Assembly: GCA_003313425.1 (NCBI GenBank)
Contig: NHZP01000003.1
Coordinates: 310,001-374,000 of the forward strand
Length of the DNA: 64,000 bases
Source of the DNA: Pseudopyrenochaeta lycopersici
Lineage: Eukaryota; Ascomycota; Dothideomycetes; Pleosporales; Pseudopyrenochaetaceae
Direction of reading: 5' to 3'
Part shown: positions 10,891 to 20,515 of the stretch, piece after piece
Layout: each line of letters begins with the position of its first letter
How positions within the stretch are numbered: position 1 is the first letter of the stretch
Position numbers and translations under genes: made by a program
Notes under the pieces: model-generated
What the model was told of the DNA's origin: nothing
What the model saw: the letters and a program-made list of their open reading frames with translations, nothing else
Database searches by the model: none

Positions 10891-11461
10891 TTACGCATCC
10901 ACAAACTCATACTCCTCATCCTCAACAGCCACCTTGCGCTTTGGGTGTGGTGATAGAGCCTCAGCGTCAACATCCAGCACCTCATACTCGTTCTTGATCA
11001 GCTTATCGGTCTCCTTTGTCTCGAAGCGCTCAATAGCTTGCTCAAGAGCACGATTCAGGATCTGGCTACCATGGCTGGGTCCACGGGTGGCATCGAACGA
11101 GTATGCGATGTCAGCGTCTGGGGCAGTGGATGGGTGGTCAACTTCCTCATCGGCCGAGGAGTCGCCACTGGCAGAGGCCATGTCTTTGTTGAAAGCAGTT
11201 CGAGCCTTCATGGGACCGGGGTACGAGGATCTGTCTACGTTAGTATGATGGATCAAGGTGAGGAGTAGCTGGTCGAGCCATTTGAGGGACAGCTTACTTG
11301 AAATGAGGAGCAACCTTTGCCGGGCGAGGCTTGCCGTCTTCCTCGCGTCGCCCAGGACCAAAGGCCGGGCCATGCGCCCACTTGACCCTGCTGTTCTTGT
11401 CGCGGTTGAACTCCTTAGCGTCAGCGCGGAGGTCGCTGGTGTAGGTCTGTTCGGCCGACAT
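10891..11461 (-). CDS. Small acidic protein of unknown function, two exons
   Basis: Exons, in transcript order, are 11461-11298 and 11230-10891, giving 167 residues. The intron starts GTAAGC and ends CTAACGTAGACAG, a textbook fungal intron, and the phases agree (2 then 1). The N-terminus reads MSAEQTYTSDLRADAKEFNR, followed by a basic Gly/Pro segment (WAHGPAFGPGRR) and PGPMKARTAF near residue 60. The C-terminal half has an acidic stretch, a charged helix (LEQAIERFETKETDKLIKN) and ends PKRKVAVEDEEYEFVDA. I do not recognise the family. Gene reality is supported by the intron and strong coding bias. Confidence 0.72.
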
Positions 11462-12498
11462 GATGGTGGTTTGGAGGGACTGGGGTCTGGTATGTAGTTC
11501 TAGAATGCTTTGAGAGTGCCAGGCACCGCTGAGAGGAAGGTTGCTAGGTAGAGTGGGTAGGGAGCTGGTGTAGAAGAGAGTGAGAGAGCGAGCGACAAGG
11601 AATAGATGAGTATGACAGGAGGCAGTAATAAGCTTGGAAGCGTGGAAGGCGTGACGGGTGACTGGGAGCTGTCTTGGGGATGACTCTGAAGGGTGACTCA
11701 GGTAGAGGCCCGTACTGCTGGAGGTAAGTGGCTATGCAAGTGATGGAATATGGCTCATGAGGTAGTACGGCAGGTGTTTACGCCGCGGCTGTGCCGCCCT
11801 TTATGGATTCAAAGGCGTAGGCGCCTCCCCGCTTCTTTTGTTGTGGTTCCTGATAAGGAGCTGTGAGGTAGTGGGAGCTCATGACCAAATGACCAAGTTC
11901 CGACACGCCGAGGCCCGCCTCAGCCCGAATCACATCCGGTTTGGAGCTGGTGGCCTTCACCCATGATGGCATCATCGAGACTCACATTGGCTTGGTTGCA
12001 AACGTGGGCGGTTTTGGAGGCCGGGCTGGTTCCCGGTCTGGGGGCATGGATGCGTGAAGCTCTCAGGCGCCGAAGCTGGTGCTCGTGTTCCGAATGGCCG
12101 ACCCCACACCAGTCCTGCACTCTACGCTCCGTCCAACAGGTCGCGGAATCCCAACAATAATCACGAGGCTATCGGCCTCATCTCGCAGCTTATGAAAGGG
12201 ACGCGCCACAGCACGCATCCTCGATAAGGGCCCGGATTTGGCCGCCGAACCGCTTGCGCCCTTCTTGGCTAGGCCAGTCATCTATCAACACATCGTAGGC
12301 GAGTAAGAGCTACCGGCATCGACCCTCCACGAAAGCATACCCCATACTATGACCGTGCTCAGACGCTCCCCGCGGGCGAGACTGGCTAACATCTCATCCA
12401 TTCGACCGTTTCCATCAATCAGCCGGCATGCAAAGTAACATGCTGTAATCATGCTTTTGGTGGCGCAAGTCTGACATCTCGTACCCCAGACATTCGCA
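11462..12498. other. Intergenic region between tandem minus-strand genes
   Basis: About 1 kb; only short frames without recognisable features. It contains the 5' region of the acidic-protein gene and the 3' region of the ATL gene. Confidence 0.55.
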
Positions 12499-13204
12499 TC
12501 AGGTATGGTATGCAGCCTCGTCCTCAGCTTCCTCATCACTGCTCTCCACCAACCCAGCTTCGCTTGGGAGAACATCAGGAAACCATCCGTACTCCCCAAA
12601 ATCTACACTATACTGCCCCATAGCGTCCTGTCTAACTTGCACTCCCTCCCTCCTCAGAACAACAGCTTGCTGGCTAGCAGCGCTGGGTCCTCTTTGCCAC
12701 AGTCAGCGTACGACAGCACAATACAGGCAACAAAGACTACAGGGACACAAGGAAGTACTCACCTTGGGCTAATGCCGCCTTTGGCGTTGATCACGCGCTG
12801 CCAAGGCACGTTGCTACTATGAAACGTTGGACTCTTTTTGCTGCGATCGGTCGATGGCGATGGCAGATTCTTGAGACAGACTCCGACCTGTCTTTGACGT
12901 CATGGGTTAGTTCTGTTGTGCTGTGATTGATCCGGCCATGTATTACCTTGGACGCTCAGCTGGATTGCGCGCCGAATGTCAGCTCGCGGTCCATGTCAGA
13001 CAAAAGGCTGGCTCACGCTTCCCGACCAGCCTAGCAATGTGTGCGTAGCTGGTGACTTTCCCGTGTGGTATCTCTTGAATAGCCTCATAGACGGCCGTGT
13101 ACCCTTGAGGAACAGGCCGGATATCAATAAAAGTCACCCATGCATTTGAATCACAGATTTTACGTACAAAGCCACACTTCTTCCGAACGTTCGCCTGGCG
13201 CCAT
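12499..13204 (-). CDS. Alkyltransferase-like protein (ATL), DNA alkyl-lesion recognition
   Basis: Five exons in transcript order: 13204-13168, 13103-13017, 12959-12947 (13 bases), 12891-12763 and 12691-12499; 152 residues. No exon is long, so a simple ORF search misses it. The fold is the MGMT DNA-binding domain: YTAVYEAIQEIPHGKVTSY at 14-32, arginine finger Arg46 in PERPRQVG, and VPWQRVIN at 74-81. Trp76 stands where MGMT has its alkyl-acceptor Cys (PCHRV), the hallmark of ATL proteins such as fission yeast Atl1. ATLs cannot repair O6-alkylguanine themselves; they bind it, flip the base and hand the lesion to nucleotide excision repair. The C-terminus (SVDFGEYGWFP, then an acidic tail) matches the family. 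It faces BUD13 across a 165-base divergent promoter. Confidence 0.9.
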
Positions 13205-13369
13205 GGTTGTAGTCAGATGTGCGATAAGGAGTGAGCGCACCAAACGCGATCTCTCGCAAACGGTACGCCAAAACACGTGATGCGCGTCTGCCAAGATAAC
13301 CTACCCCAATCTGAGCTCCAGACTTTCACGGCTTTTGATACATCCCCGCATTCAGCACTCAGCCCAAGC

Positions 13370-14416
13370 ATGTCTCTCGCCGACTACTTGGCGAAAAACT
13401 ACCTCACTGCAGACTCGGAAAAGAAGTCAAAAAAGCGCAAGCGGAAACTCAAAGATGGAGGACTCACAATTGACGATGACGATAATTTGGGTTGGAAGGA
13501 TAGCGCAGATAAAGACGATGAGGATGCACCCATGATAGGTAAGGGTTTCGACATGCCTTAATTGCTGCTAACTTTACGCTAACAACACAACCCTGCAGTC
13601 GGAGGAGGCACACTCAAGAAATCCAAGAAGAAATCGAAAAGCACCGGTGCCGCAACCTGGACTGCCGTTGGCGTTGCCGCGCCCTCAAATGCTGAACAGC
13701 TTGCCGCCGACGCTGCTGCTGCCGATGCGATCATATCAAGCGCCGCCGCCGACCGCCAAAAGGCTGCTGAAGCCGAGGATGAAGCGCCAGAAATGGTGGA
13801 CACAGAGGGCGTCCTCAGGATGAATTCAGGCGCAAAGGTGGGCTTACAAAGTGCCGCAGACGTAGCAGCAGATATGAAGAAAAAATTGGACGAAGACAAG
13901 CGGAAAGCAGAAGAAGCAGCCAAAGAAATGGGCAGTGCTGCCCAGGAAACGATATATCGAGACGCAAGCGGCCGCATAATCAACGTGGCGATGAAACGCG
14001 CCGAGGCACGAAAGAAGGCTGAAGAAGAAGAGCGCAAGAAGCTCGAAAAGGAGAAGGCTGCTCGCGGAGACGTGCAGAATGCCGAGGCTGCTCGGAGGAA
14101 ACAGCAACTCCAGGATGCAAAGACGATGACCATTGCGCGGTATGCAGACGATGCGGAGCTCAACGATGAGCTGAAAGAGAAGAGCCAATGGAATGATCCT
14201 GCTGCAGGCTTTCTGCGCAAGAAGAAGGCAGGTCGAAGTGTCACAGGCAAGCCGCTATACCAAGGTGCTTTTCAGCCAAACCGATACGGCATTCGTCCTG
14301 GGCATCGATGGGATGGAGTAGACAGAGGCAACGGATTCGAGAGCCAGTGGTTCAATAGCCGCAATAAAAAGGCGGATATAGAAAAACTCGAGTACCAATG
14401 GCAAATGGACGAGTAA
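13370..14416 (+). CDS. BUD13: Pre-mRNA-splicing factor BUD13/CWC26
   Basis: Exons 13370-13538 and 13599-14416 encode 328 residues. The N-terminus [12 protein letters not shown] followed by a lysine-rich stretch (KKSKKRKRK) is diagnostic. The conserved C-terminal block includes [14 protein letters not shown], the Lys/Glu-rich helix, and [22 protein letters not shown] at about 286-307, ending QWQMDE. BUD13 is part of the RES complex (with Snu17 and Pml1), which promotes the first catalytic step of splicing and nuclear retention of unspliced pre-mRNA. The start was set at 13370 because this is where the family begins; the frame is open upstream to 13277. The intron uses GTAAGG and TGCAG. Confidence 0.93.
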
Positions 14417-15178
14417 AAGCCGAAATGCGCGGCGAAGACTATCACACTTGACATTTTATATGGACATCACATAGCATAGCGTGGCGTTTGGGGTTCCAGA
14501 TTACATCAGATCTTCGCGTCTAAAAAACCACTGAATACGGAATGAAGTTTCTGTTTGAGCTACAAATCTAGAGGTTCATGTTCTGTTCATTATATCCCTC
14601 AGGGTTCTTGACATTGAAGAGCGCATTGGCTATCGAGATTCCTTCCCTACACTAGCGCCAATACCTAAGCGCCGCAGCACTCCAGCGTGATAGATACGCG
14701 CTGCGAACAGAACTTCTTCAAGCCAAGGTCACATGTGTGGCAGTATCACACTAAGTAGGCTGTAGCGGTCATTGACTAGATTACATACGGGCAGAGTTCA
14801 TTAAGACCGGAAAACCTCATGTTTTTCGCTATGCAGGACGATGGTACACTACGTGTCGAGATGCCGCATATAGCAAGCAAAAGTTGAGGAAATTTGGCTG
14901 TTTTCTGGAGAGTGAATGTGACTATCTTATTGAACTTGAACTAATGCCCTTAGAGGATAGTGCGCCTTTGGCTTAGGCGCCTTTATCTAGTACGACAACT
15001 AGCCACCGCGTTGAGGCAGCCTCCTTTATCCACTTCCCTGCACTTTAGCTCTGGCTCCTTATCTCCTTATGCGTGAAGTAGAACAATCACCCTTCTTCAT
15101 TATACAAAATACATATCTGTGATCACCATAAGAGTGCTGTTATCACTCCAGCAGACGTCCCCACGGCTGTGAATTTCG
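14417..15178. other. Intergenic, start of the gene-poor accessory stretch
   Basis: 762 bases with no open frame of note and falling GC content. Nothing recognised. Confidence 0.5.
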
Positions 15179-16135
15179 ATGTCCGTACGTCTTCCTTCTT
15201 TCAACACCACAGCCCAACTACCGTCTCCCGAGGAAGTTCGGTTGCGTGCACGAGCTCAATGTCCTGCTGGTACCCACTGGAGTTGGAAGATGAGATGCAT
15301 CTCTACGGGCTACAACTCGTATCCTGCACCCGCCGTGTTTGAGTTTAAGAATATCTCGCTGTCTGTTAAGTAGGGAAGCGACGTTAAGATTACTGAGAGA
15401 CAATTTCTTTACGCAATTCGAAACAGCTGCAAGGATTCTGTACCTGTTCCGGAAATCTACAGATGGCGTAAGGATGGCGATGAGATGTTCTTTATTTGGA
15501 GGCGATACGCGGAAAGTCGTTGGAAGACGTGTGGCCCGAAATGGAAGAAGATGATCGATTGCGTATCTGCGGTGAACTCGGAATTCTACACAACTCACGC
15601 CAGCTGAAACAGGACCGCTCGGACAGATTTATTGGTAAATTGGACTGCGTCGTAGCACTCCTCTACCACACCTTCAATAATACTAACATGTTAAATGCTT
15701 AAGCAACATCACAAGAGGTAGCTACTACGAGAGAGCTCGCTTTTCTGAATCTCAATCCGAGACCGGGCCATCCACTTCTGTGAAAGACTTTCACCACTGG
15801 TTTATACAACAGTACAAGCGAAAGATGCCTAATCCAGAGACAGTGCTAGAGCCATATCGTAAGGATCTCCTTGATGACAGTGAGATTGACTTCACACATG
15901 GCGGCCTGCACCGAAGCAATATTATTATATCGTCTTCTCCACCACGGGTTGCTGCCCTTGTAGACTGGGAGCAGTCGGGCTGGCTTCCAGCTTATTGGGA
16001 GGATTGCAAGGCTCATTGGACAACTACTTACTTAGATGAGTGGGCTGTTAATTACTTGCCACTGATCCTAAATCAACACCAAAGCACTCGGGACGCATGG
16101 GACTTTTATACGAATCCTGTAGGTTGCTGAAATTA
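15179..16135 (+). pseudogene. Decayed aminoglycoside-phosphotransferase-family (APH) gene
   Basis: Family-like sequence continues through three reading frames. Frame A (15179-15495) gives LPSPEEVRLRARAQCPAGTH and, after a TAG at 15371-15373, GSDVKITERQF and VPEIYRW. Frame B (15496-15634) gives RGKSLEDVWPEMEEDDRL. Frame C (about 15705-16130) gives SVKDFHHWF, the catalytic-loop region and LVDWEQSGWLPAYWED. A likely intron lies at 15635-15703 (GTAAAT, TACTAAC, AAG), but even when removed the frames do not match, so at least two frameshifts plus a stop are present. The Brenner motif HGDLHxxN reads HGGLHRSN, losing the catalytic Asp. Fungal APH-like genes are numerous, and most have unknown substrates. 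This copy is not expected to make an active enzyme. Confidence 0.8.
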
Positions 16136-16747
16136 CGCCCCATTGGAATTGTTTCTTCTTGTAGCTAGGATCAAATGCTCGGTTTCCCTTCCCTCTACTC
16201 TTCAGCATCTTTGTAAACGTAAAGTTTGTGTATTCCTAGGAGGAGCAAAGATTCGAGACATTTTTATGTGAGACACCAGCTAGAAATCTTACAGTATCAA
16301 TAAAATGTTGACAGTGGGTTGTTGTTTTTAGCACTATTATATGCTTTTATTCCCTATCTGGAAATTGAGGACCTTCGCATAATTACCGATTCAAAACCGC
16401 TGTCGAGATATCCACAGACCTGTTTTGTAACAATGTAGAAATTCGTTGAAGCTGATGGTAGAAATTTTGTCATCGGGAGTTGGTAATTCAGTTCCGGTCC
16501 TTCTCATCATAATCAACTCCCAGCGGTGCAGGACCAATCGAGGCATTCGCGATGCTGGTATGGGAGGTGGCTAAGGTTTTCCAGTAAGTAGATAGAGTTT
16601 ACTTTGCAAGATAAGAATGTTGGAGCTTACTCTGAATTATTGATATGACATGCATTTAGCACTTGCTTGAATATATCGAACGTTCTTTCTGGTATAACTC
16701 GCTAGCGTCTCGAATTGGAGGGTTTGCTGCAAGTCTCGCCTGAAGCT
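16136..16747. other. Intergenic, AT-rich
   Basis: 612 AT-rich bases between the pseudogene and the convergent Zn2Cys6-ankyrin gene. No feature recognised. Confidence 0.5.
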
Positions 16748-18491
16748 TTACATTGGCTGTGGCGGGAAGTATGGTGATAGGAGTGTAAAGATGCCTACAT
16801 TCGCACTTGCAACGGCGACATCAAGTGCAGAAAACCCCTTTCGGTCACGCTTCGTGAAATCGTAATTGGTCATGAGCGCACCACATAGATCCGTTCCTTC
16901 TGCGGAGAATTGCATCGCAGCGTAGTGGAGTGGTAAATGGCCAAACACCGTGACGACGTCAGGGCTAGCTCCTAGCTCTAATAAGCACTTGGCTGTGGGT
17001 ATCAAACTTTTCAGACATGCGATGTGTAGCGCCGAACGACCGAGCAAGTCTTGCTGATTGAGGTCGAAGCGGGGAGCATTTCTTCGCAAAATATCCAAGT
17101 CGATTTTTCTCGCAGCGTGGGGTATAGTATCCAGCCATTGGTGCAGTGTACTTCTTCCTAAGCAGTCCAATTTTTCTTGGCCTTGCGTGAACAGCCAATA
17201 CCCGGCCAAGTCATTGTGAAAGATGCCGATTTGCTGAGACCGCGTTGCAGCTTCGTGCATATCATAGCGTTCGAACAGGGTTTTCACCTGCGATATCACT
17301 TGTCGTTCCAAGTCAAAAAGTCGAGAGAATTCTTTCCCCATCAAAAGGGTACTATCGTCCACGGATTTCCAATGCTGGGAGTTGTGGAGATGTGCGATCA
17401 GTCGATTTTGTCGAGCCATGAACTCACCCCCGACGTCCCCTGTATCTTCAAGCGTCTGGAGAACACAGCCATCATCGGGTTGGTAGCAGAGCGTACAATT
17501 CGCAGAAATGACACCATTGATGACACTTTGTCCCATAAGCATCGACATGGTGGCTGGAGCAAGGGCTTGATGCAAATGCCTTAGAGTCAGTAGCTCGTTC
17601 GCGCTTCTCGCAATAGCTTTCTGTACATGATCGGTAATGAAATTGATAAAGGAGTTGTATTCGCGACAATCGACCTCTCCGGCGGTCCACCAGATTCGGA
17701 AAGGTTGAATAACAGCCGCTTTCAATTGGCTGAGGGTTTGCACAGCTACTCTTAAGTGCCGATGATAGTTCAAAAGTGAACTCCTGCTTAACCAGTCAAC
17801 ACTTATCAATTGAATGATCAATTCTGCCAACTCGGGAACTTTTAGCAAGGTATGCAGCTGCACACTGGACTAAAAGCATGTAGGTTATTTGTGGTACTTG
17901 CCATTGTCGGAGGTGATCCTCATGTTCGCAAGCTTCAAAGATCTCCACTTGATTTACCTGGAGCCGCTGCGAGAAGGGCACAATACTCTTCTTTCTGCGA
18001 TCGGTCTTTTTGTTCTCTGAGCACGATAAACCCTTTTTGATGCAGCGATCGCACTTAATCGGCCAAATCCGCTCAGTCGGTAGACACTGCCTTAGCATTA
18101 GTGACAATGCGGATGTGCTGAGAGAGTGGTCTGATAGCTGTAATCAGGAGTGCTCTCTGACGTAGGGAGCCAACAGGCCCCAGATCACAATGACCATGAG
18201 AAGAGAAACGCATCAACTTAACGCCAGCAAACGAACCTTTTGCTTGTCAAGGCGACATCTTTCGCATTTCATCAGGTCTAATTTTCGTGATTTCCTTGCA
18301 CGCAGCAGCTCGGTGGCCTGGTCGGGCTGCTGTTCTCCACCATGATCTGAATCCTCGGTAGATGAGCTTGAGCTCCGATGTTCAGTGTCCTGTTTACGCT
18401 GGGAAATAGTTTCAGGTGCTAGCGTTTTCATGCTTAAAGAATCCCAACTTGGGTATGGTGTGGTTTGCATGGAGTGAAATGCGTGTATCAT
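16748..18491 (-). CDS. Zn2Cys6 zinc-cluster protein with C-terminal ankyrin repeats
   Basis: Exons in transcript order: 18491-18237, 18086-17958 and 17869-16748; 501 residues, all junctions phase 0. A Ser/Thr/Glu-rich N-terminus leads to a zinc cluster with spacing C-x2-C-x6-C-x10-C-x2-C-x6-C (KCERCRLDKQK joined to CLPTERIWPIKCDRCIKKG). The first intron falls immediately before the third Cys. A helical middle follows, then about three ankyrin-like repeats near residues 400-490 (LLGRSALHIACLKS, FGHLPLHYAAMQFS, RKGFSALDVAVASA). The cluster implies DNA binding, yet the usual fungal-specific transcription factor domain is absent. Lineage-expanded proteins of this type are known in Pleosporales, but their role is unclear. 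It could regulate accessory genes nearby; that is inference. Confidence 0.82.
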
Positions 18492-19524
18492 GGTAGACGC
18501 ATACGGTAACGTGGCTAGACAGGTCGACGAGGCTATGCTTTAGAACGAAGTACACCGACAATGGTCTTCTTAAATCAGGTCTATCAAGGCGCACGATCAC
18601 ATATTTAAGAAACAGCGATTCATGGAGTGATTTCGGGTATGGAATGTTACCGATCTGTCACAAGGTGCGAAAAGTGCGACGAGAACAATTGACGCCGCTA
18701 CTCTAGACGAAAAGTGCGATGAGAGCGGTTGGTATCACCGCTCCGTTGCCCTCGGGCATACTACGGCCCCTTTGACCGCTTATTACCTGTCAGTGGTTGG
18801 TTGGGCGCACATCTGTGCAGCTGCGTCACTGCTTATTTCTTGGTCGTCTCGGCGTCGCGTATCGCATAATTGGTGGCACTCGTCGCACTTACCATGAAAG
18901 TCTTCTGTCAGTGCCTTTTGGAGAAGCCCAGGAGATACTCTGCGCGGCATCGCACCTTTAATATGCGCAAAGATTCGGATGTTCCCTCTGTGCATTGCTC
19001 AAACCGTCGCACTCTATCGCAATCTTAGAAGGCAACTTACAAATTCGCTGTGCAGAGCATAGAAAATGCCCATCAGAGCATGATGCCTGCTAAGGTTCTT
19101 TCCAGGCTGGTAAGTTGATAAACTGGAAGAATCAGTAGCAGACAATATGTGATGAGGCATACACACATGATGGACGGCGATTAGAAATGTCCTTTAGCTA
19201 CCAGCCTGAGCAGAATACTATTGATATTGTCAAGCACGCAGGCAAGCGAGGCTGTGGTAAGTATGCTTCAATGGACATATTTTTGCTCAGACATTACTCA
19301 GGCACTCTAGACGGCAGTGGCGTTAGTCCTTTTTCGTACTGAAATGAAGGGATTTCTTAGTTCTTAATTCAAAGTGGATATCTGATTTCAGTTAGGCATC
19401 TCTATCGTCGGTATAACAACTCCCCTGGCTTACCAATGTCACAATAATAAGTTTTCTATTGCACACAAACTCGTCCATGCTACCTACCATGTAGATTATG
19501 TTGGTTGGCTAGCGAACGCTCACG
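18492..19524. other. Gene-poor stretch with short direct and inverted repeats
   Basis: No gene supported. An 18-base near-repeat occurs at 18667-18684 and 18707-18724, and part of it recurs inverted at about 18876-18887. A small minus-strand frame at 18783-18995 is not convincing. Confidence 0.4.
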
Positions 19525-19623
19525 AGAGAACAAAGCTTCCTATTCACCCAGCCATATTTAGCAAGATACCGATGGATTGGTAGTCGAGTAGGTGGCCATT
19601 GGCTAGCCCCCGCTGCTGTATGT
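19525..19623 (+). pseudogene. Truncated, mutated 5S rRNA relic
   Basis: Aligns by eye with bases 21 onward of the better 5S copy at 19891: gagaacaa, the gcttcc-cattcac-cagcc loop region, gcaagatacc, and the 3' part ending gctgctgtatgta. The first 20 or so bases, including the 5' arm of the terminal helix, are missing, and many differences are C-to-T or G-to-A. It shares the gcaagatacc variant with the 19891 copy, suggesting a common origin. Not expected to be functional. Confidence 0.65.
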
Positions 19624-19890
19624 ACTTTTGCTTTTTTTGCATATCCGTCTAATTTTCAGCCTATTTATTCAAAACGACGCTGTAATAGTAACGTGAGATT
19701 TCTGATTACCATAGAAGTCTAACAAATAAATTGTAGATTAGCTTAAACGATAGGTCTCTACTACACTACTGTTTTTCTGCCTTTGGTTTGTGGCTACAGC
19801 CTGAGCGTGTCAAGTCACACGTGCAAGCTTGTATATGGTAACCCCATTTGTCAAAATGTTATATATATTAAAATTTGAGTCTGTACTTCC

Positions 19891-20010
19891 ACATACGACC
19901 ATAGGATCTTGAGAACAAGGCTTCCCGTTCGCTCAGCCCTATTTAAGCAAGATACCGGCGGATTAGTAGTTAGGTGGGTGACCACTAGCGAATCCCCGCT
20001 GTTGTATGTT
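19891..20010 (+). rRNA. 5S ribosomal RNA gene (variant, possibly functional)
   Basis: About 120 bases starting ACATACGACCATAGG and ending GTTGTATGT, the hallmark ends of fungal 5S rRNA. The 9-base terminal helix pairs 19891-19899 with 20001-20009 (one G-U pair). Helix II/III pairs ggatcttg (19904-19911) with caagatacc (19948-19956), including the family's bulged A. Its bases differ from the usual fungal sequence but remain paired, so covariation supports selection. The internal control region (TTAGTAGTTAGGTGGGTGACC) is recognisable, and a run of five T at 20009-20013 can serve as Pol III terminator. Several differences from the fungal consensus I remember are C-to-T or G-to-A, so a recently mutated pseudogene remains possible. 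Dispersed 5S genes are normal in filamentous ascomycetes. Confidence 0.75.
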
Positions 20011-20515
20011 TTTGTCATTTTTGCGCTTTTATCTGCTTCTGATATAGACTGTTCCTCTACTGTTGACAAGCTTTCGGAAAACGGCAGCCATAATTAGTAA
20101 CTAGCCTCGGATCAGGCCAGTATGCATTGGGTTCCATCAGCCGCCTGTGAGCCGTACGCTCTCGCTTTAGGGTTTCCCTCTTTCCCGGTACCCAACAACA
20201 TTTAGAAGCATTTGAACTGTCTGCCTGTTGGTCCCTTTTTTTTTTCGTAATACATTAATATCATACCCCGTTTCCCTAAAAAACCTTTATTTAAGTCTGA
20301 AGCTTAACCTACGCTGAATGCTAGAGCTAGAGTCAAAGCAGTCTACAACGATATCGACAATAAGAAAGAGGAAGAGATATCATGACATATATTAAGAGCA
20401 GTGGGAACGAAGTAACAATAAATATGTATGCGACAAGATTACTTCATGTCTTGTCTCATGGGCTCATGTCTCGGAGTTGGGCGCAAGCCAGTTAGATACA
20501 CATCTCTATGCTGCT
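20011..20515. other. AT-rich intergenic sequence after the 5S gene
   Basis: No gene recognised in about 500 bases; includes a T tract near 20237 and the presumed 3' UTR of the convergent O-methyltransferase. Confidence 0.5.

Noticed and set aside
18783..18995. 70-codon minus-strand frame containing GKCDECHQLC
   Set aside because: Too short and lacks the second half of a zinc cluster; no introns found that extend it.
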